Positions 22,543 through 30,293 of a DNA stretch of 37,429 nucleotides are shown one piece after another. The DNA comes from Micromonospora chalcea (GTDB lineage Bacteria > Actinomycetota > Actinomycetes > Mycobacteriales > Micromonosporaceae). The DNA lies in assembly GCF_002926165.1 (NCBI RefSeq), contig NZ_MAGP01000151.1, forward strand, positions 1 to 37,429, read 5' to 3'. The first letter of the stretch is position 1, and each line of letters starts with the position of its first letter. The notes below the pieces were generated by a model. That model ran no database searches. It saw only the letters and a list, made by a program, of their open reading frames with translations, and was not told the origin of the DNA. The position numbers were made by a program, and so were the translations under genes.

Positions 22543-22584
22543 GGCGCCCCGGAACCACGCACGGCACCCAGGTTCCGGGGCGCC
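22543..22584 (+). terminator. hairpin terminator after the second cyclase
   Basis: GGCGCCCCGGAACC (22543-22556) pairs perfectly with GGTTCCGGGGCGCC (22571-22584) around a 14-base loop. It begins 21 bases after the cyclase stop. No T run follows, as is common in actinomycetes. Confidence 0.7.
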
Positions 22585-22764
22585 TCCCGGCCGTGCACCA
22601 TTCGATTCCCGACGCACGCTCGGTCACTCGCCGGCCACCGGCGGACACCACCCGTCCCGCAGTCGCGGCCCGGCACCAGCCTGCCTGTCGTCGTCGGCGC
22701 GCGTGTGCGAAGCTGCCCCGAGTCTTTCGCCACCGTCGTGCACGTACATAGAAGGAGGTTGGCC

Positions 22765-23853
22765 ATGCCGTCGAGCTTCGGGCAGTGGCTGTTCGTGATC
22801 CTGGCCCTGCTCATCGGACTGGTCGCCGGCTGGGTGCTCTTCGGCCGCCGGCCCGGCGCCCCGGCGACGCCCACGGTGGAGGGCGCCCCCGCGGTGACCG
22901 CCACCGTTGACGAGCCGCGTCCGGTCGCCGTGGTCGACGAGCCGCCGGCGACCGCCACCGTGACCGAGCCCGCCCCCACCGAGTCCGCGACCGCCGAACC
23001 GGCCGTAGCCACCGCCGCCCGCACCGCCGACGAGCCGGCCGAGTCCTCCCCCGCCGCCTCCGACCCGGTCGGGTCTGAGCCAGCCACCGAGCCCGTTACC
23101 GCCGAGCCGGTCGGGTCTGAGCCGGCCACCGCCGAGCCCGTCGTGTCTGAGTCGGTCACTGCCGAGCCCGTCGCCGCCGAGCCCATTGTGTCCGAGCCCG
23201 CTGCCTCCGAGCCGGTCGGGTCCGAACCGGTCAGCGCCGAGCCCGTCGTTTCCGAGCCCGTTGCCTCCGCACCCGTTGCCTCCGAGCGGGTCGAGTCCGA
23301 GCCCGTCGGTGCCGAGCCGGTGTCGCCCTCGGCCGACGCCGAGCCGGTTGCCGCGCCCGTGGCCGACGCCGAGCCGGCTCCGGCCGTCGTTGACTCCGAC
23401 TCGGTGACGGTTCCGGCCACCGTTGACGCCGAGCCGGTGGCGGCTTCGGCAACCCTCGCCGAGGACGAGCCCGCCACGGAGAAGCAGCCCGCGGTCGGCA
23501 CGGCCGTCGACGCGCCGGCCACCGAGGCCGCGCCGGTCGAGGCCATCGAGCCGGTCGCCGTGCCCGCGCCGCGTACTTCGGTCGAGAATGTCCCGGCCGC
23601 GGCGGACACCGACGCGTCGGACGACTTCCGGCGAATCCAGGGCATCGGGCCGAAGCTGGCCGCCGCCCTGCAGGACGCCGGGATCCGCACCTACCGGCAG
23701 CTCGCCGAGCTGGACGAGGCTGCACTGCGGCAGACGGTGAAGGCCGCCGGCCTGCGCTCCGCGCCGGGTCTGGCCACCTGGCCGCAGCAGGCGAAGGTGC
23801 TGGCGGGTGCCGGCGCTGAGGCCGATCGGGTGCTCCCGGCCGGTACCGAGTAG
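22765..23853 (+). CDS. membrane-anchored repeat protein with C-terminal helix-hairpin-helix
   Basis: This 362-residue protein starts with one membrane helix (about residues 6-26, FGQWLFVILALLIGLVAGWVLF), followed by a long low-complexity acidic region rich in SEPV, AEPV and TAEP units (about 40-280). The C-terminus (about 288-350) is a helix-hairpin-helix of the kind used for non-specific DNA or protein binding: FRRIQGIGPKLAAALQDAG, then TYRQLAELD. The ATG at 22765 has a perfect GAAGGAGG ribosome site. Similar anchor-plus-HHH proteins are common in actinomycetes without a settled function. It might link DNA or nucleic-acid partners to the membrane, which is an inference. It has no clear link to the polyketide cluster. 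Confidence 0.85.
   Translation: MPSSFGQWLFVILALLIGLVAGWVLFGRRPGAPATPTVEGAPAVTATVDEPRPVAVVDEPPATATVTEPAPTESATAEPAVATAARTADEPAESSPAASDPVGSEPATEPVTAEPVGSEPATAEPVVSESVTAEPVAAEPIVSEPAASEPVGSEPVSAEPVVSEPVASAPVASERVESEPVGAEPVSPSADAEPVAAPVADAEPAPAVVDSDSVTVPATVDAEPVAASATLAEDEPATEKQPAVGTAVDAPATEAAPVEAIEPVAVPAPRTSVENVPAAADTDASDDFRRIQGIGPKLAAALQDAGIRTYRQLAELDEAALRQTVKAAGLRSAPGLATWPQQAKVLAGAGAEADRVLPAGTE
23070..23320 (+). repeat. coding tandem repeat of SEPV/AEPV units
   Basis: Units of about 12 to 18 bases encoding (S/A)EPV are repeated many times with T-rich third positions that contrast with the surrounding codons, for example TCT for serine. The tract is prone to slippage, so its length may vary between strains. 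Confidence 0.6.
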
Positions 23854-23868
23854 ACGCTCCTCCGTGTT

Positions 23869-23904
23869 CCGGGCCGGTGGTGACGATCGTCGCCACCGGC
23901 CCGG
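23869..23904 (+). terminator. hairpin terminator after the HHH protein
   Basis: CCGGGCCGGTGG (23869-23880) pairs perfectly with CCACCGGCCCGG (23893-23904) around a 12-base loop, 16 bases past the stop codon. Confidence 0.7.
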
Positions 23905-24073
23905 CGCGTTTCCCGCCCCACCAGAACCCCGAAGTGGTGACATCACCGCGCGACCATCAGCCACCACCCGGACCGGTATGTCGGAAAACTGACCGCTTGC
24001 GGACAGGCATCGCTACGGTCGGTGAGGGGCCCTCACGGCCCGCCGCACGAACCGCCACCCGCAGGAGCATGTC

Positions 24074-25273
24074 GTGCCCACCGCAGCGCCGGAGCCCGGC
24101 CGGCGACCGCCGGTCCGCGATCCGGAGGCGCCGCGCCGGGTGACGCTGCTCGAACTCTTCTTCGACCTGGTCTACGTGGCCGCGCTCGCGTTGATCTCAC
24201 GTCACCTGGTCGGGTCGGTGACCTGGGAGCGGGCCGCCGAGTCCCTGGTCATGCTGATGGCGATCTGGTGGACCTGGGCGATCACCACGCTGGTCACCGA
24301 CATCTACGATCCGCAGCGCACCGAGATCAAGCTGCTGATCGTGGCGGTGATGTTCGGCGCGCTGCTGATGACCACCGCCATCCCGGAGGCGTTCAGCTCC
24401 CGAGGGCTGGTGTTCGCCGGCACGTACGTGGCGATCCATCTCGGACGCGGCCTGTTCCTCATGCCCGCCGTACGGCGGCACCCGCAGAGCAACCAGCGGG
24501 CCCTGCGCATCTTCGTCTGGTTCGCCGTGTCGGCGGTGCCCTGGCTGGTCGGCGCGCTGGCCGCGCACGGCACCGCACGGCTTTTGCTCTGGTTCGGCGC
24601 CCTGGCCATCGACTACCTCGGATTCCGGCTGGCGTACCCGGTGCCGGTCCTGGGCGCGGTGCCGGACTCCCAGCGCAACGTGACCGCCGAGCACCTGTCC
24701 GAGCGGTACCAGCAGTTCTTCATCATCGCGCTCGGCGACGCCGTGCTGGTCGCCGGCACCGTGTTCAGCCTGCACCACTCCGAGGTGGAGAACCTGGCCG
24801 CCTTCACCGTCGCGTTCGCCACCACGCTGCTGCTCTGGCGCATCTACGTGCACAAGTCCGGTGAGCTGCTGCCGCACGCCATCGCCCGGGCCGCCCAGCC
24901 GAGCCGGTTCCTCAACACCGCGCCGTACACCCATCTGATGATGGTGGCGGGCGTGGTGACCACCGCGGCGGGCTTCGACCTGGTGCTGCTGGAGCCGACC
25001 GGGCACACGCCACCGGCCTGGCTGGCGGTGATCCTCGGCGGGCCGGCGCTGTTCCTGACCGGGCGGGCCGCCTTCGAGTACGAGGTGTTCAGCCGGGTGT
25101 CGTCGTCCCGGCCGGGCGGGGTGCTGGCGCTGCTCACGATCGCGCCGGCCGGGTTGTTCCTCGCGCCGGTCTACGCCTCGGCCGGGGCGATGCTGGTGCT
25201 GGCCGGGGTGGCGTCCGCCGACTACCGCCGCAGCCGGGGCCGCCCGCCGGAGGAGCCGATGCCGCCGCACTGA
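24074..25273 (+). CDS. LtrA-family multi-pass membrane protein
   Basis: This 399-residue protein belongs to the low temperature requirement protein A family. The signature LLELFFDLVYVAALALI lies at about 24-40, followed by some ten to twelve hydrophobic segments up to about residue 385. Conserved polar bits such as EHLSERYQQFFIIALGD (about 212-228) are typical. The biochemical function of the family is not established. The GTG start at 24074 has GGAG nine bases upstream. It stands alone between a terminator and a small membrane protein gene. Confidence 0.88.
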   Translation: MPTAAPEPGRRPPVRDPEAPRRVTLLELFFDLVYVAALALISRHLVGSVTWERAAESLVMLMAIWWTWAITTLVTDIYDPQRTEIKLLIVAVMFGALLMTTAIPEAFSSRGLVFAGTYVAIHLGRGLFLMPAVRRHPQSNQRALRIFVWFAVSAVPWLVGALAAHGTARLLLWFGALAIDYLGFRLAYPVPVLGAVPDSQRNVTAEHLSERYQQFFIIALGDAVLVAGTVFSLHHSEVENLAAFTVAFATTLLLWRIYVHKSGELLPHAIARAAQPSRFLNTAPYTHLMMVAGVVTTAAGFDLVLLEPTGHTPPAWLAVILGGPALFLTGRAAFEYEVFSRVSSSRPGGVLALLTIAPAGLFLAPVYASAGAMLVLAGVASADYRRSRGRPPEEPMPPH

Positions 25274-25394
25274 GCGGGCGCCGCCGGTAATCGGAATCGG
25301 CCGCGCCGGGCACCAGCGCGCCGTTTGGCGGATCACCCGCCCGGGGTACATGGCCTCCACCTCGAATCCACCACAACCCCAGTGGAGGCAACTG

Positions 25395-25601
25395 ATGCGC
25401 GGCACCTCGATATTCGGCGTCCTGGTCGTCATCTGGCTCATCATCGGTGCCATCGCCGCCGGTCAGCGCGGCTACTACGGCAACGACGAGACGAACTGCG
25501 CGGAGGCGGGCACGATCCTGGTCACCATCGTGGCCGGCCCGCTGAACTACATCGGCGCCAACCCGAAGGTGGACTGCAAGCTGCCCGAGCCCTCGAAGTA
25601 G
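25395..25601 (+). CDS. small single-pass membrane protein
   Basis: This 68-residue protein has one hydrophobic helix (about 5-25, SIFGVLVVIWLIIGAIAA) and a short conserved tail with two cysteines (NCAEAG and VDCKLP). Such tiny proteins are widespread in Micromonospora-type genomes and have no known role. The ATG at 25395 is chosen because GGAGG stands seven bases upstream; an upstream ATG at 25350 has no such site. The two cysteines could form a disulfide if the tail is extracellular. Confidence 0.75.
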   Translation: MRGTSIFGVLVVIWLIIGAIAAGQRGYYGNDETNCAEAGTILVTIVAGPLNYIGANPKVDCKLPEPSK

Positions 25602-25610
25602 ATCACCTCC

Positions 25611-25641
25611 CGGCCCGCGCCCGCCCGGCGAGCGCGGGCCG
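25611..25641 (+). terminator. hairpin terminator after the small membrane protein
   Basis: CGGCCCGCGC (25611-25620) pairs with GCGCGGGCCG (25632-25641) around an 11-base loop, ten bases past the stop. Confidence 0.65.
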
Positions 25642-25769
25642 TTCCGTGCCCGGGGCGCGGCACGCCACCACCCCTAAGGCGTCCTAGGAGGCTGGGTTTG
25701 GCCGGGGTTTGCCCGGCGGAGGGGCGGGAACGGCAGCGGTTCGCCGACGACGGAAACGGAGAACCGGGC

Positions 25770-26732
25770 ATGCGGATCGGCTACAAGCTCGCCTCGGAGG
25801 CGTTCGGGCCCCGGGAACTCATCCGGCAGGCGATCCGGGCCGAGGAGGCCGGCTTCGACTTCGTCGAGATGAGCGACCACTACCACCCCTGGCTGGAGTC
25901 GCAGGGGCATTCCTGCTTCACCTGGAGCGCGCTCGGCGCGATCGCCGCCCGTACCAGCACGCTCGGCCTCGCCACCGGGGTCACCTGCCCCACCGTCCGC
26001 TACCACCCGGCGATCGTCGCGCAGGCCGCGGCGACCATGGCGCTGATCTCCGACGGGCGGTTCACGCTCGGAGTGGGCGCCGGCGAGCGGCTCAACGAGC
26101 ACGTTATCGGGCAGGGTTTTCCCAGCGTACGGGGGCGGCACGAGCGGCTGCGCGAGGCGCTGGAGATCATCCGGTTGCTCTGGCAGGGCGGTTACCGGTC
26201 CTACGAGGGGCGGCACCTGAAGCTGGAGGACGCCCGGATCTGGGACCTGCCCGACGATCCGCCGGTGATCGCCGTGGCGGCCAGCGGCCGGGAGTCCGCC
26301 GGACTGGCCGCCGAGCTGGGCACCGGCCTGTTCGCCACCGAGCCGAAGTCGTCCATCGTCGACCAGTACCGCAACGCCGGCGGCCGGGGCCCCCGCTACG
26401 CGGAGGTGCCGATGGCCTGGGCCACCGACGAGGAGTCGGCGGTACGCGCGGCGAAGGAGACCAGCCGCTGGGCGGTCACCGGCTGGAAGGTGATGAGCGA
26501 GCTGCCGAACCCGGTGAACTTCGACGCCGCCACCACCTGGGTCGAGGACCACCACATCCGCAGGCAGTTCTCCGTCGGCCCGGACGCCGGGCCGCACGTG
26601 GAGAAGGCCCGCGCGTACGTCGAGGCCGGCTTCGACCACGTCGTGCTGCAGAACGCCGGCCCGGACCCGGACGGCTTCCTCGACTTCTGCGCCCGCGACC
26701 TGCTCGCCCGGGTCCGCGCCCTCGGGTCCTAG
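25770..26732 (+). CDS. LLM-class F420-dependent oxidoreductase
   Basis: This 320-residue TIM-barrel protein belongs to the luciferase-like group related to F420-dependent glucose-6-phosphate dehydrogenase. It shows MRIGYKLASEAFGP at the start, SDHYHPWLESQGH (about 35-47), ATGVTCPTVRYHPA and LGVGAGERLNEH (about 107-118), with a C-terminal AGFDHVVLQNAGPD. Cofactor F420 use is expected from the family; the substrate is unknown. The ATG at 25770 has a GGAG site. It ends nine bases from the permease gene on the opposite strand. It is unlikely to belong to the polyketide cluster, being several genes away. Confidence 0.88.
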   Translation: MRIGYKLASEAFGPRELIRQAIRAEEAGFDFVEMSDHYHPWLESQGHSCFTWSALGAIAARTSTLGLATGVTCPTVRYHPAIVAQAAATMALISDGRFTLGVGAGERLNEHVIGQGFPSVRGRHERLREALEIIRLLWQGGYRSYEGRHLKLEDARIWDLPDDPPVIAVAASGRESAGLAAELGTGLFATEPKSSIVDQYRNAGGRGPRYAEVPMAWATDEESAVRAAKETSRWAVTGWKVMSELPNPVNFDAATTWVEDHHIRRQFSVGPDAGPHVEKARAYVEAGFDHVVLQNAGPDPDGFLDFCARDLLARVRALGS

Positions 26733-26741
26733 CCGGGCGGG

Positions 26742-28838
26742 TCAGCCGCCGACGTGGATGCCGGGACGGCGGGTGGGATCCGGCTCGGACTTGCGGATGA
26801 TCTCCCGCACCACAGGCGGGGTGTCACCCCGGCCGAGGATGAGGTAGCGCAGCAGGTGAGCGATCGGGTTCCCCTCCGACCACTCGAAGTGGCAGTGCGG
26901 GCGTACCCCGGTGGCGTCGCGCAGCGCCAGCAGGATCGCGGCGATCGCGTTCGGCGCGGCCGGGCTGCTGGCACGCAGGATCCGGTAGCCGCCGGCCTCC
27001 ACCCCGTGCACCCGCAGCACCTGGCTGAACTGCGACGGGTCGCTCACGTCGATCTCCAGGAAGAGCACGTCGGCGGCGCCGGGCACCGGGTTCATCGACC
27101 GTTGCGCCCGCTCCTTCACCCGGTACTCCTTGACCGACCCGCGCTGCCGCTTGTTGGCGATCAGGTGCAGCCGCCCGTCCCGGGCCACCGACTCGTCGAC
27201 GAACCGGCGGGCCGTCTCGTCGAACTCGATCCGCTCGGCGCGCAGCTCGGTGGTCCGGGTGACCCGGGAGATCAGTGACACCGCGACGATCCCGGCGATG
27301 AAGAACCCGGAGATCGTGATCCCGTCGGGCTTGGCCACCACGTTCTCCGCCAGCGCGTACAGCAGCACGGCGGTGAGCAGCGCGAACCCGGCGCCGGCCG
27401 CGCGGCTGCCGGCCCGCAGCGCCGCGATGGTCACCGCTATCGCGCCGGAGACCATCATCGCCAGGATGCCCGTGGCGTACGCGCCGGCCTGGGCGTTGAC
27501 GTCGGCGGCGAACGCGATGGTGATGGCGACGCTGATCGCGGTGTAGACCAGCACCACCGGGCGGACCGCGCGGCCCCACTCCGGCGCCATGCCGTACGAC
27601 GGCAGGTAGCGCGGCACGATGTTGATCAGCCCGGCCATCGCCGAGGCGCCGGCGAACCAGAGGATGAGGATGCTGCTGATGTCGTAGACGGTGCCGAACG
27701 CCTGGCCGAGATGCTCGTGGGCGAGGAACGCGAGCGCCCGGCCGTTGGCCGGCCCGCCGGGCGCGAACGCCTCGGGCGGGATCAGCACGGTGGTCACGAA
27801 CGTGGTGGCGATCAGGTAGACCGACATGATCAGCGCGGCGGCGGTGAGCAGCCGGCGGGTGTTGCGGATGCGGGCGGCCAGCCGCTGCTCCGGATCGGCG
27901 CCGCGGCCGCGCACCAGCGGCATCATGCTCACCCCGGTCTCGAAGCCGGACAGGCCGAGCACCAGCAGCGGGAACGCGAGCGCGCTGGTGGCCAGGACGT
28001 CCCCGGGTCCGCCGGCGTCGGCCAGCCGGCCGGTCCAGTCGGCCAGCGGCGCCGGGTCGGCGGCCAGTTCGGCCACGCCGGCGACCACCACCACCGCGTT
28101 CAGCGCCAGGAACACCGCGACGAGGGGGATGGCCACCTGCACCGCCTCGCTGAACCCGAGCAGGAACACGCCGCCGAGCACGAGCAGCAGCGCCACGGTG
28201 ACCAGCACCGCCGCTGTCCGGCCGTGCGGGAACGCTGCGGGCAGGGCCGGGTTCTCCAGCAGGTGCACGCTGGCGTCGGCGGCGGAGAGCGTGATCGTGA
28301 TGATCCACGAGGTGGCGACGAAGCCCAGCAGCACCAGCACGAAGACCTTGCCGCGCCAGAACGGCAGCAGCCGCTCCAGCATCGCCACCGAGCCCTGCCC
28401 GTGCGGGCTCTCCCGGGCCACGCGGCGGTACATCGGCAGCATCCCGAGCAGGGTCAGCGCCACGATCAGCAGGGTGGCCAGCGGACTGAGCGCGCCGGCT
28501 GCCACGACCGCGATGCCCGGCAGGTAGGACAGCGTGGAGAAGTAGTCGACGCCGGTCAGGCACATCACCTGCCACCACGGGTGCGACCGGGTCTGGTGCT
28601 CCCGTACCTCCGGGCCGACCGGTTCGACGCGGTGGGCGAACAGCCACCGGTGCAGCCGGCCGGGCGGTGGGGCCGGCCGGGCCGGGGCGGCCACCCGTTC
28701 CGGCAGCTCCGGCACGGGACGACCGGACCGCTCGGCGTGGTCGCCGTGCCGGCCCGCCCGGGCCGCCGCGGCGGCGTGCGCCTCCCGGCGCCGCTCCCGC
28801 GTACGCCTGGGCTGTTCCGCGTCCCCCGCCTGCCCCAT
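26742..28838 (-). CDS. APC-superfamily amino acid permease
   Basis: This 698-residue protein has a charged N-terminal region (about 1-85, Arg/Glu/Pro-rich), then around a dozen membrane helices of an amino acid-polyamine-organocation permease (about 95-540; TGVDYFSTLSYLPGIAVVA, SGFETGVSMMPLVRG). A soluble C-terminal domain of ~150 residues follows (FLEIDVSDPSQFSQVLR, HFEWSEGNPIAHLLRYLI). It likely imports an amino acid or another small cation-coupled solute across the cytoplasmic membrane. The ATG at 28838 has an AAGGGGAA ribosome site; an in-frame reading further upstream, to 29348, lacks homologous content. The specificity is unknown. Confidence 0.85.
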   Translation of the reverse strand: MGQAGDAEQPRRTRERRREAHAAAAARAGRHGDHAERSGRPVPELPERVAAPARPAPPPGRLHRWLFAHRVEPVGPEVREHQTRSHPWWQVMCLTGVDYFSTLSYLPGIAVVAAGALSPLATLLIVALTLLGMLPMYRRVARESPHGQGSVAMLERLLPFWRGKVFVLVLLGFVATSWIITITLSAADASVHLLENPALPAAFPHGRTAAVLVTVALLLVLGGVFLLGFSEAVQVAIPLVAVFLALNAVVVVAGVAELAADPAPLADWTGRLADAGGPGDVLATSALAFPLLVLGLSGFETGVSMMPLVRGRGADPEQRLAARIRNTRRLLTAAALIMSVYLIATTFVTTVLIPPEAFAPGGPANGRALAFLAHEHLGQAFGTVYDISSILILWFAGASAMAGLINIVPRYLPSYGMAPEWGRAVRPVVLVYTAISVAITIAFAADVNAQAGAYATGILAMMVSGAIAVTIAALRAGSRAAGAGFALLTAVLLYALAENVVAKPDGITISGFFIAGIVAVSLISRVTRTTELRAERIEFDETARRFVDESVARDGRLHLIANKRQRGSVKEYRVKERAQRSMNPVPGAADVLFLEIDVSDPSQFSQVLRVHGVEAGGYRILRASSPAAPNAIAAILLALRDATGVRPHCHFEWSEGNPIAHLLRYLILGRGDTPPVVREIIRKSEPDPTRRPGIHVGG

Positions 28839-28903
28839 CTGTTCCCCTTCGTCCCCTGGCAAAGACGGTAGGGGTTGTCCCGGTCGCGGCCCGGCCGAAC
28901 CGG

Positions 28904-29314
28904 TCAAAGATCCGCTGCGCCGGCGGTCACCGCGTCGCGCAGCGCGTCGCCGTCGGCCACGGTGACGGTGACCGCCGGGTGCCGCAGCCACGGACCGGGC
29001 GCCAGTGCCGGCACCGGCTCGGCGAACCGCAGGCAGACCCCGGCGGCCAGGCCGGCGCCGAAGGTCACCCCGCCGTCGGCCAGCGACAGGTGCGGGCCGA
29101 TCGCCCGCCACCAGCGGTACGGCCCGCTCAGCTCGGCACCGGTGACGTTGTCCCTGGTGGTGCGCAGCAGCCAGGGGCCGAACCGGACGAGCAGACCGTC
29201 CGGGCCCCAGTCGACCCAGGCCGTGGCGGGACGTACCCCGAGCAGCGCCAGGGGCAGCCGGAAGACCGGGTCGAAGCGGAACGGGAAACGGCGGGTCGGT
29301 TCGTCTCGCGGCAC
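28904..29314 (-). CDS. conserved actinobacterial hypothetical protein
   Basis: This 136-residue soluble protein starts FRFDPVFRLPLALLGVRPATAWVDW and has many Trp/Gly-rich beta-strand-like segments (LLVRFGPWLLRT, PYRWWRAIGPHLSLADGGVTF). I recognise it as a type common in Mycobacterium and Micromonospora genomes, of unknown function. There is no membrane helix or signal peptide. It lies 65 bases upstream of the permease start on the same strand, so it may share its transcript. Confidence 0.75.
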   Translation of the reverse strand: MPRDEPTRRFPFRFDPVFRLPLALLGVRPATAWVDWGPDGLLVRFGPWLLRTTRDNVTGAELSGPYRWWRAIGPHLSLADGGVTFGAGLAAGVCLRFAEPVPALAPGPWLRHPAVTVTVADGDALRDAVTAGAADL

Positions 29315-29359
29315 GGCGGCGACGTACCCGGTCGGGCGGGGCCGACACCCGCCGGCGGC

Positions 29360-29398
29360 GTTCCCGCGTCCCGCGCCCGGACGGCGGGACGCGGGAAC
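29360..29398 (-). terminator. hairpin terminator after the DUF5995 gene
   Basis: A perfect 15-bp stem pairs 29360-29374 with 29384-29398 around a 9-base loop, just past the DUF5995 stop codon on the minus strand. Confidence 0.75.
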
Positions 29399-29410
29399 CC
29401 CCCGTCCCGG

Positions 29411-30181
29411 CTACTGCAGGAACGCCCCGAGGGGCGACAGCAGCAGCCGGCCGAGCAGCGCGGCGTTGTCGTCCAGCCGCGTCCGCTCACACTCGCGGGC
29501 CTCCGGGTCGTGGCGGCAGCGCCAGATCTTCTGCGCGTTGCGCCAGGCCACGTTCCGGGTGTACTCCACCAGTTCGCCCTGGTACCAGTCGTCGATGTCA
29601 CCGTTCACCATGTCGATCATGAGCTGCCAGTTGTCCAGGTAGCCCCGGCGCAGCTGCGGGATCCGCTCGGCGAAGATGTTGTTGATCTCCAGGTAGTCGC
29701 GGTGCTGGTCGCTGCCGTCGATCGGCTCGGAGTCCAGGCTGTCGAACGTCGTCACCAGGGCGAACGGCAGGTCGTAGTTGATGTGCGCGTTGACGCCCGC
29801 GGCGGCCGAGGGCAGCGGCCGGGCGTCCGGGCCGCGCATCCGCTTGAACAGGCACGCCCACGCCTTCGGCGTGCTCGGGCTGGAGTCGGTCCAGAACCGC
29901 AGCGCGTCGAAGTACCGGGCCGCGAACTCCACGTCCAGGCGGGCCAGGAACGCCGGGTCACGGAACCGGTCGTCGTACAGGCCGTCGAGCACGGTGCTGG
30001 TGATGACCAGGTAGAGCTTGTTGAAGTCGGCGAGCGGGCAGCTCTCCTCCAGCGGGGGGAGCCGGACCAGCAGATCCTGCAGCTTGGTGAGATGGTCCAC
30101 GACCGCCGGCACGTCGGCCGGGTGATCGGCGAGCAACCCGACGATGTCCTGGTGCACAGGACCCCAGACCGGTTCGGTCAT
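29411..30181 (-). CDS. DUF5995 family protein
   Basis: This 256-residue protein matches what I know as DUF5995: GVNAHINYDLPFALV (about 125-139), DHLTKLQDLL near the start, FNKLYLVITSTVLDGLY (about 52-68) and EINNIFAERIPQLR. It seems alpha-helical and soluble. The function is unknown; a His/Asp-rich core suggests a metal-binding helical bundle, which is an inference. The ATG at 30181 has GGAGGAG directly upstream. Its promoter region holds a 19-bp element nearly identical to one before the cyclase gene at 33420, so both may belong to one regulon, perhaps of the intervening LuxR-family regulator. Confidence 0.8.
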   Translation of the reverse strand: MTEPVWGPVHQDIVGLLADHPADVPAVVDHLTKLQDLLVRLPPLEESCPLADFNKLYLVITSTVLDGLYDDRFRDPAFLARLDVEFAARYFDALRFWTDSSPSTPKAWACLFKRMRGPDARPLPSAAAGVNAHINYDLPFALVTTFDSLDSEPIDGSDQHRDYLEINNIFAERIPQLRRGYLDNWQLMIDMVNGDIDDWYQGELVEYTRNVAWRNAQKIWRCRHDPEARECERTRLDDNAALLGRLLLSPLGAFLQ

Positions 30182-30261
30182 TTCTCCTCCACGATGGTCG
30201 GCGCCCCCACGACGCCACCGGCGCTCCGGCGCACAGCGTGCCAGCCGGCGCCCGCGCGCCG

Positions 30262-30280
30262 GATCGGTAGAACGACGTAT
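30262..30280 (-). promoter_or_regulatory. shared 19-bp element upstream of the DUF5995 gene
   Basis: On the minus strand it reads ATACGTCGTTCTACCGATC and matches the element at 33333-33351 at 18 of 19 positions. It lies 80 bases upstream of the DUF5995 start, in the same orientation to its gene as the other copy. Confidence 0.6.
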
Positions 30281-30293
30281 TACCGACGTACGT

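Noticed and set aside
22624..23967. A long minus-strand frame rich in Gly, Asp and Ser repeats
   Set aside because: It is the reverse shadow of the SEPV repeat gene, which has a perfect ribosome site, a membrane helix and a helix-hairpin-helix.
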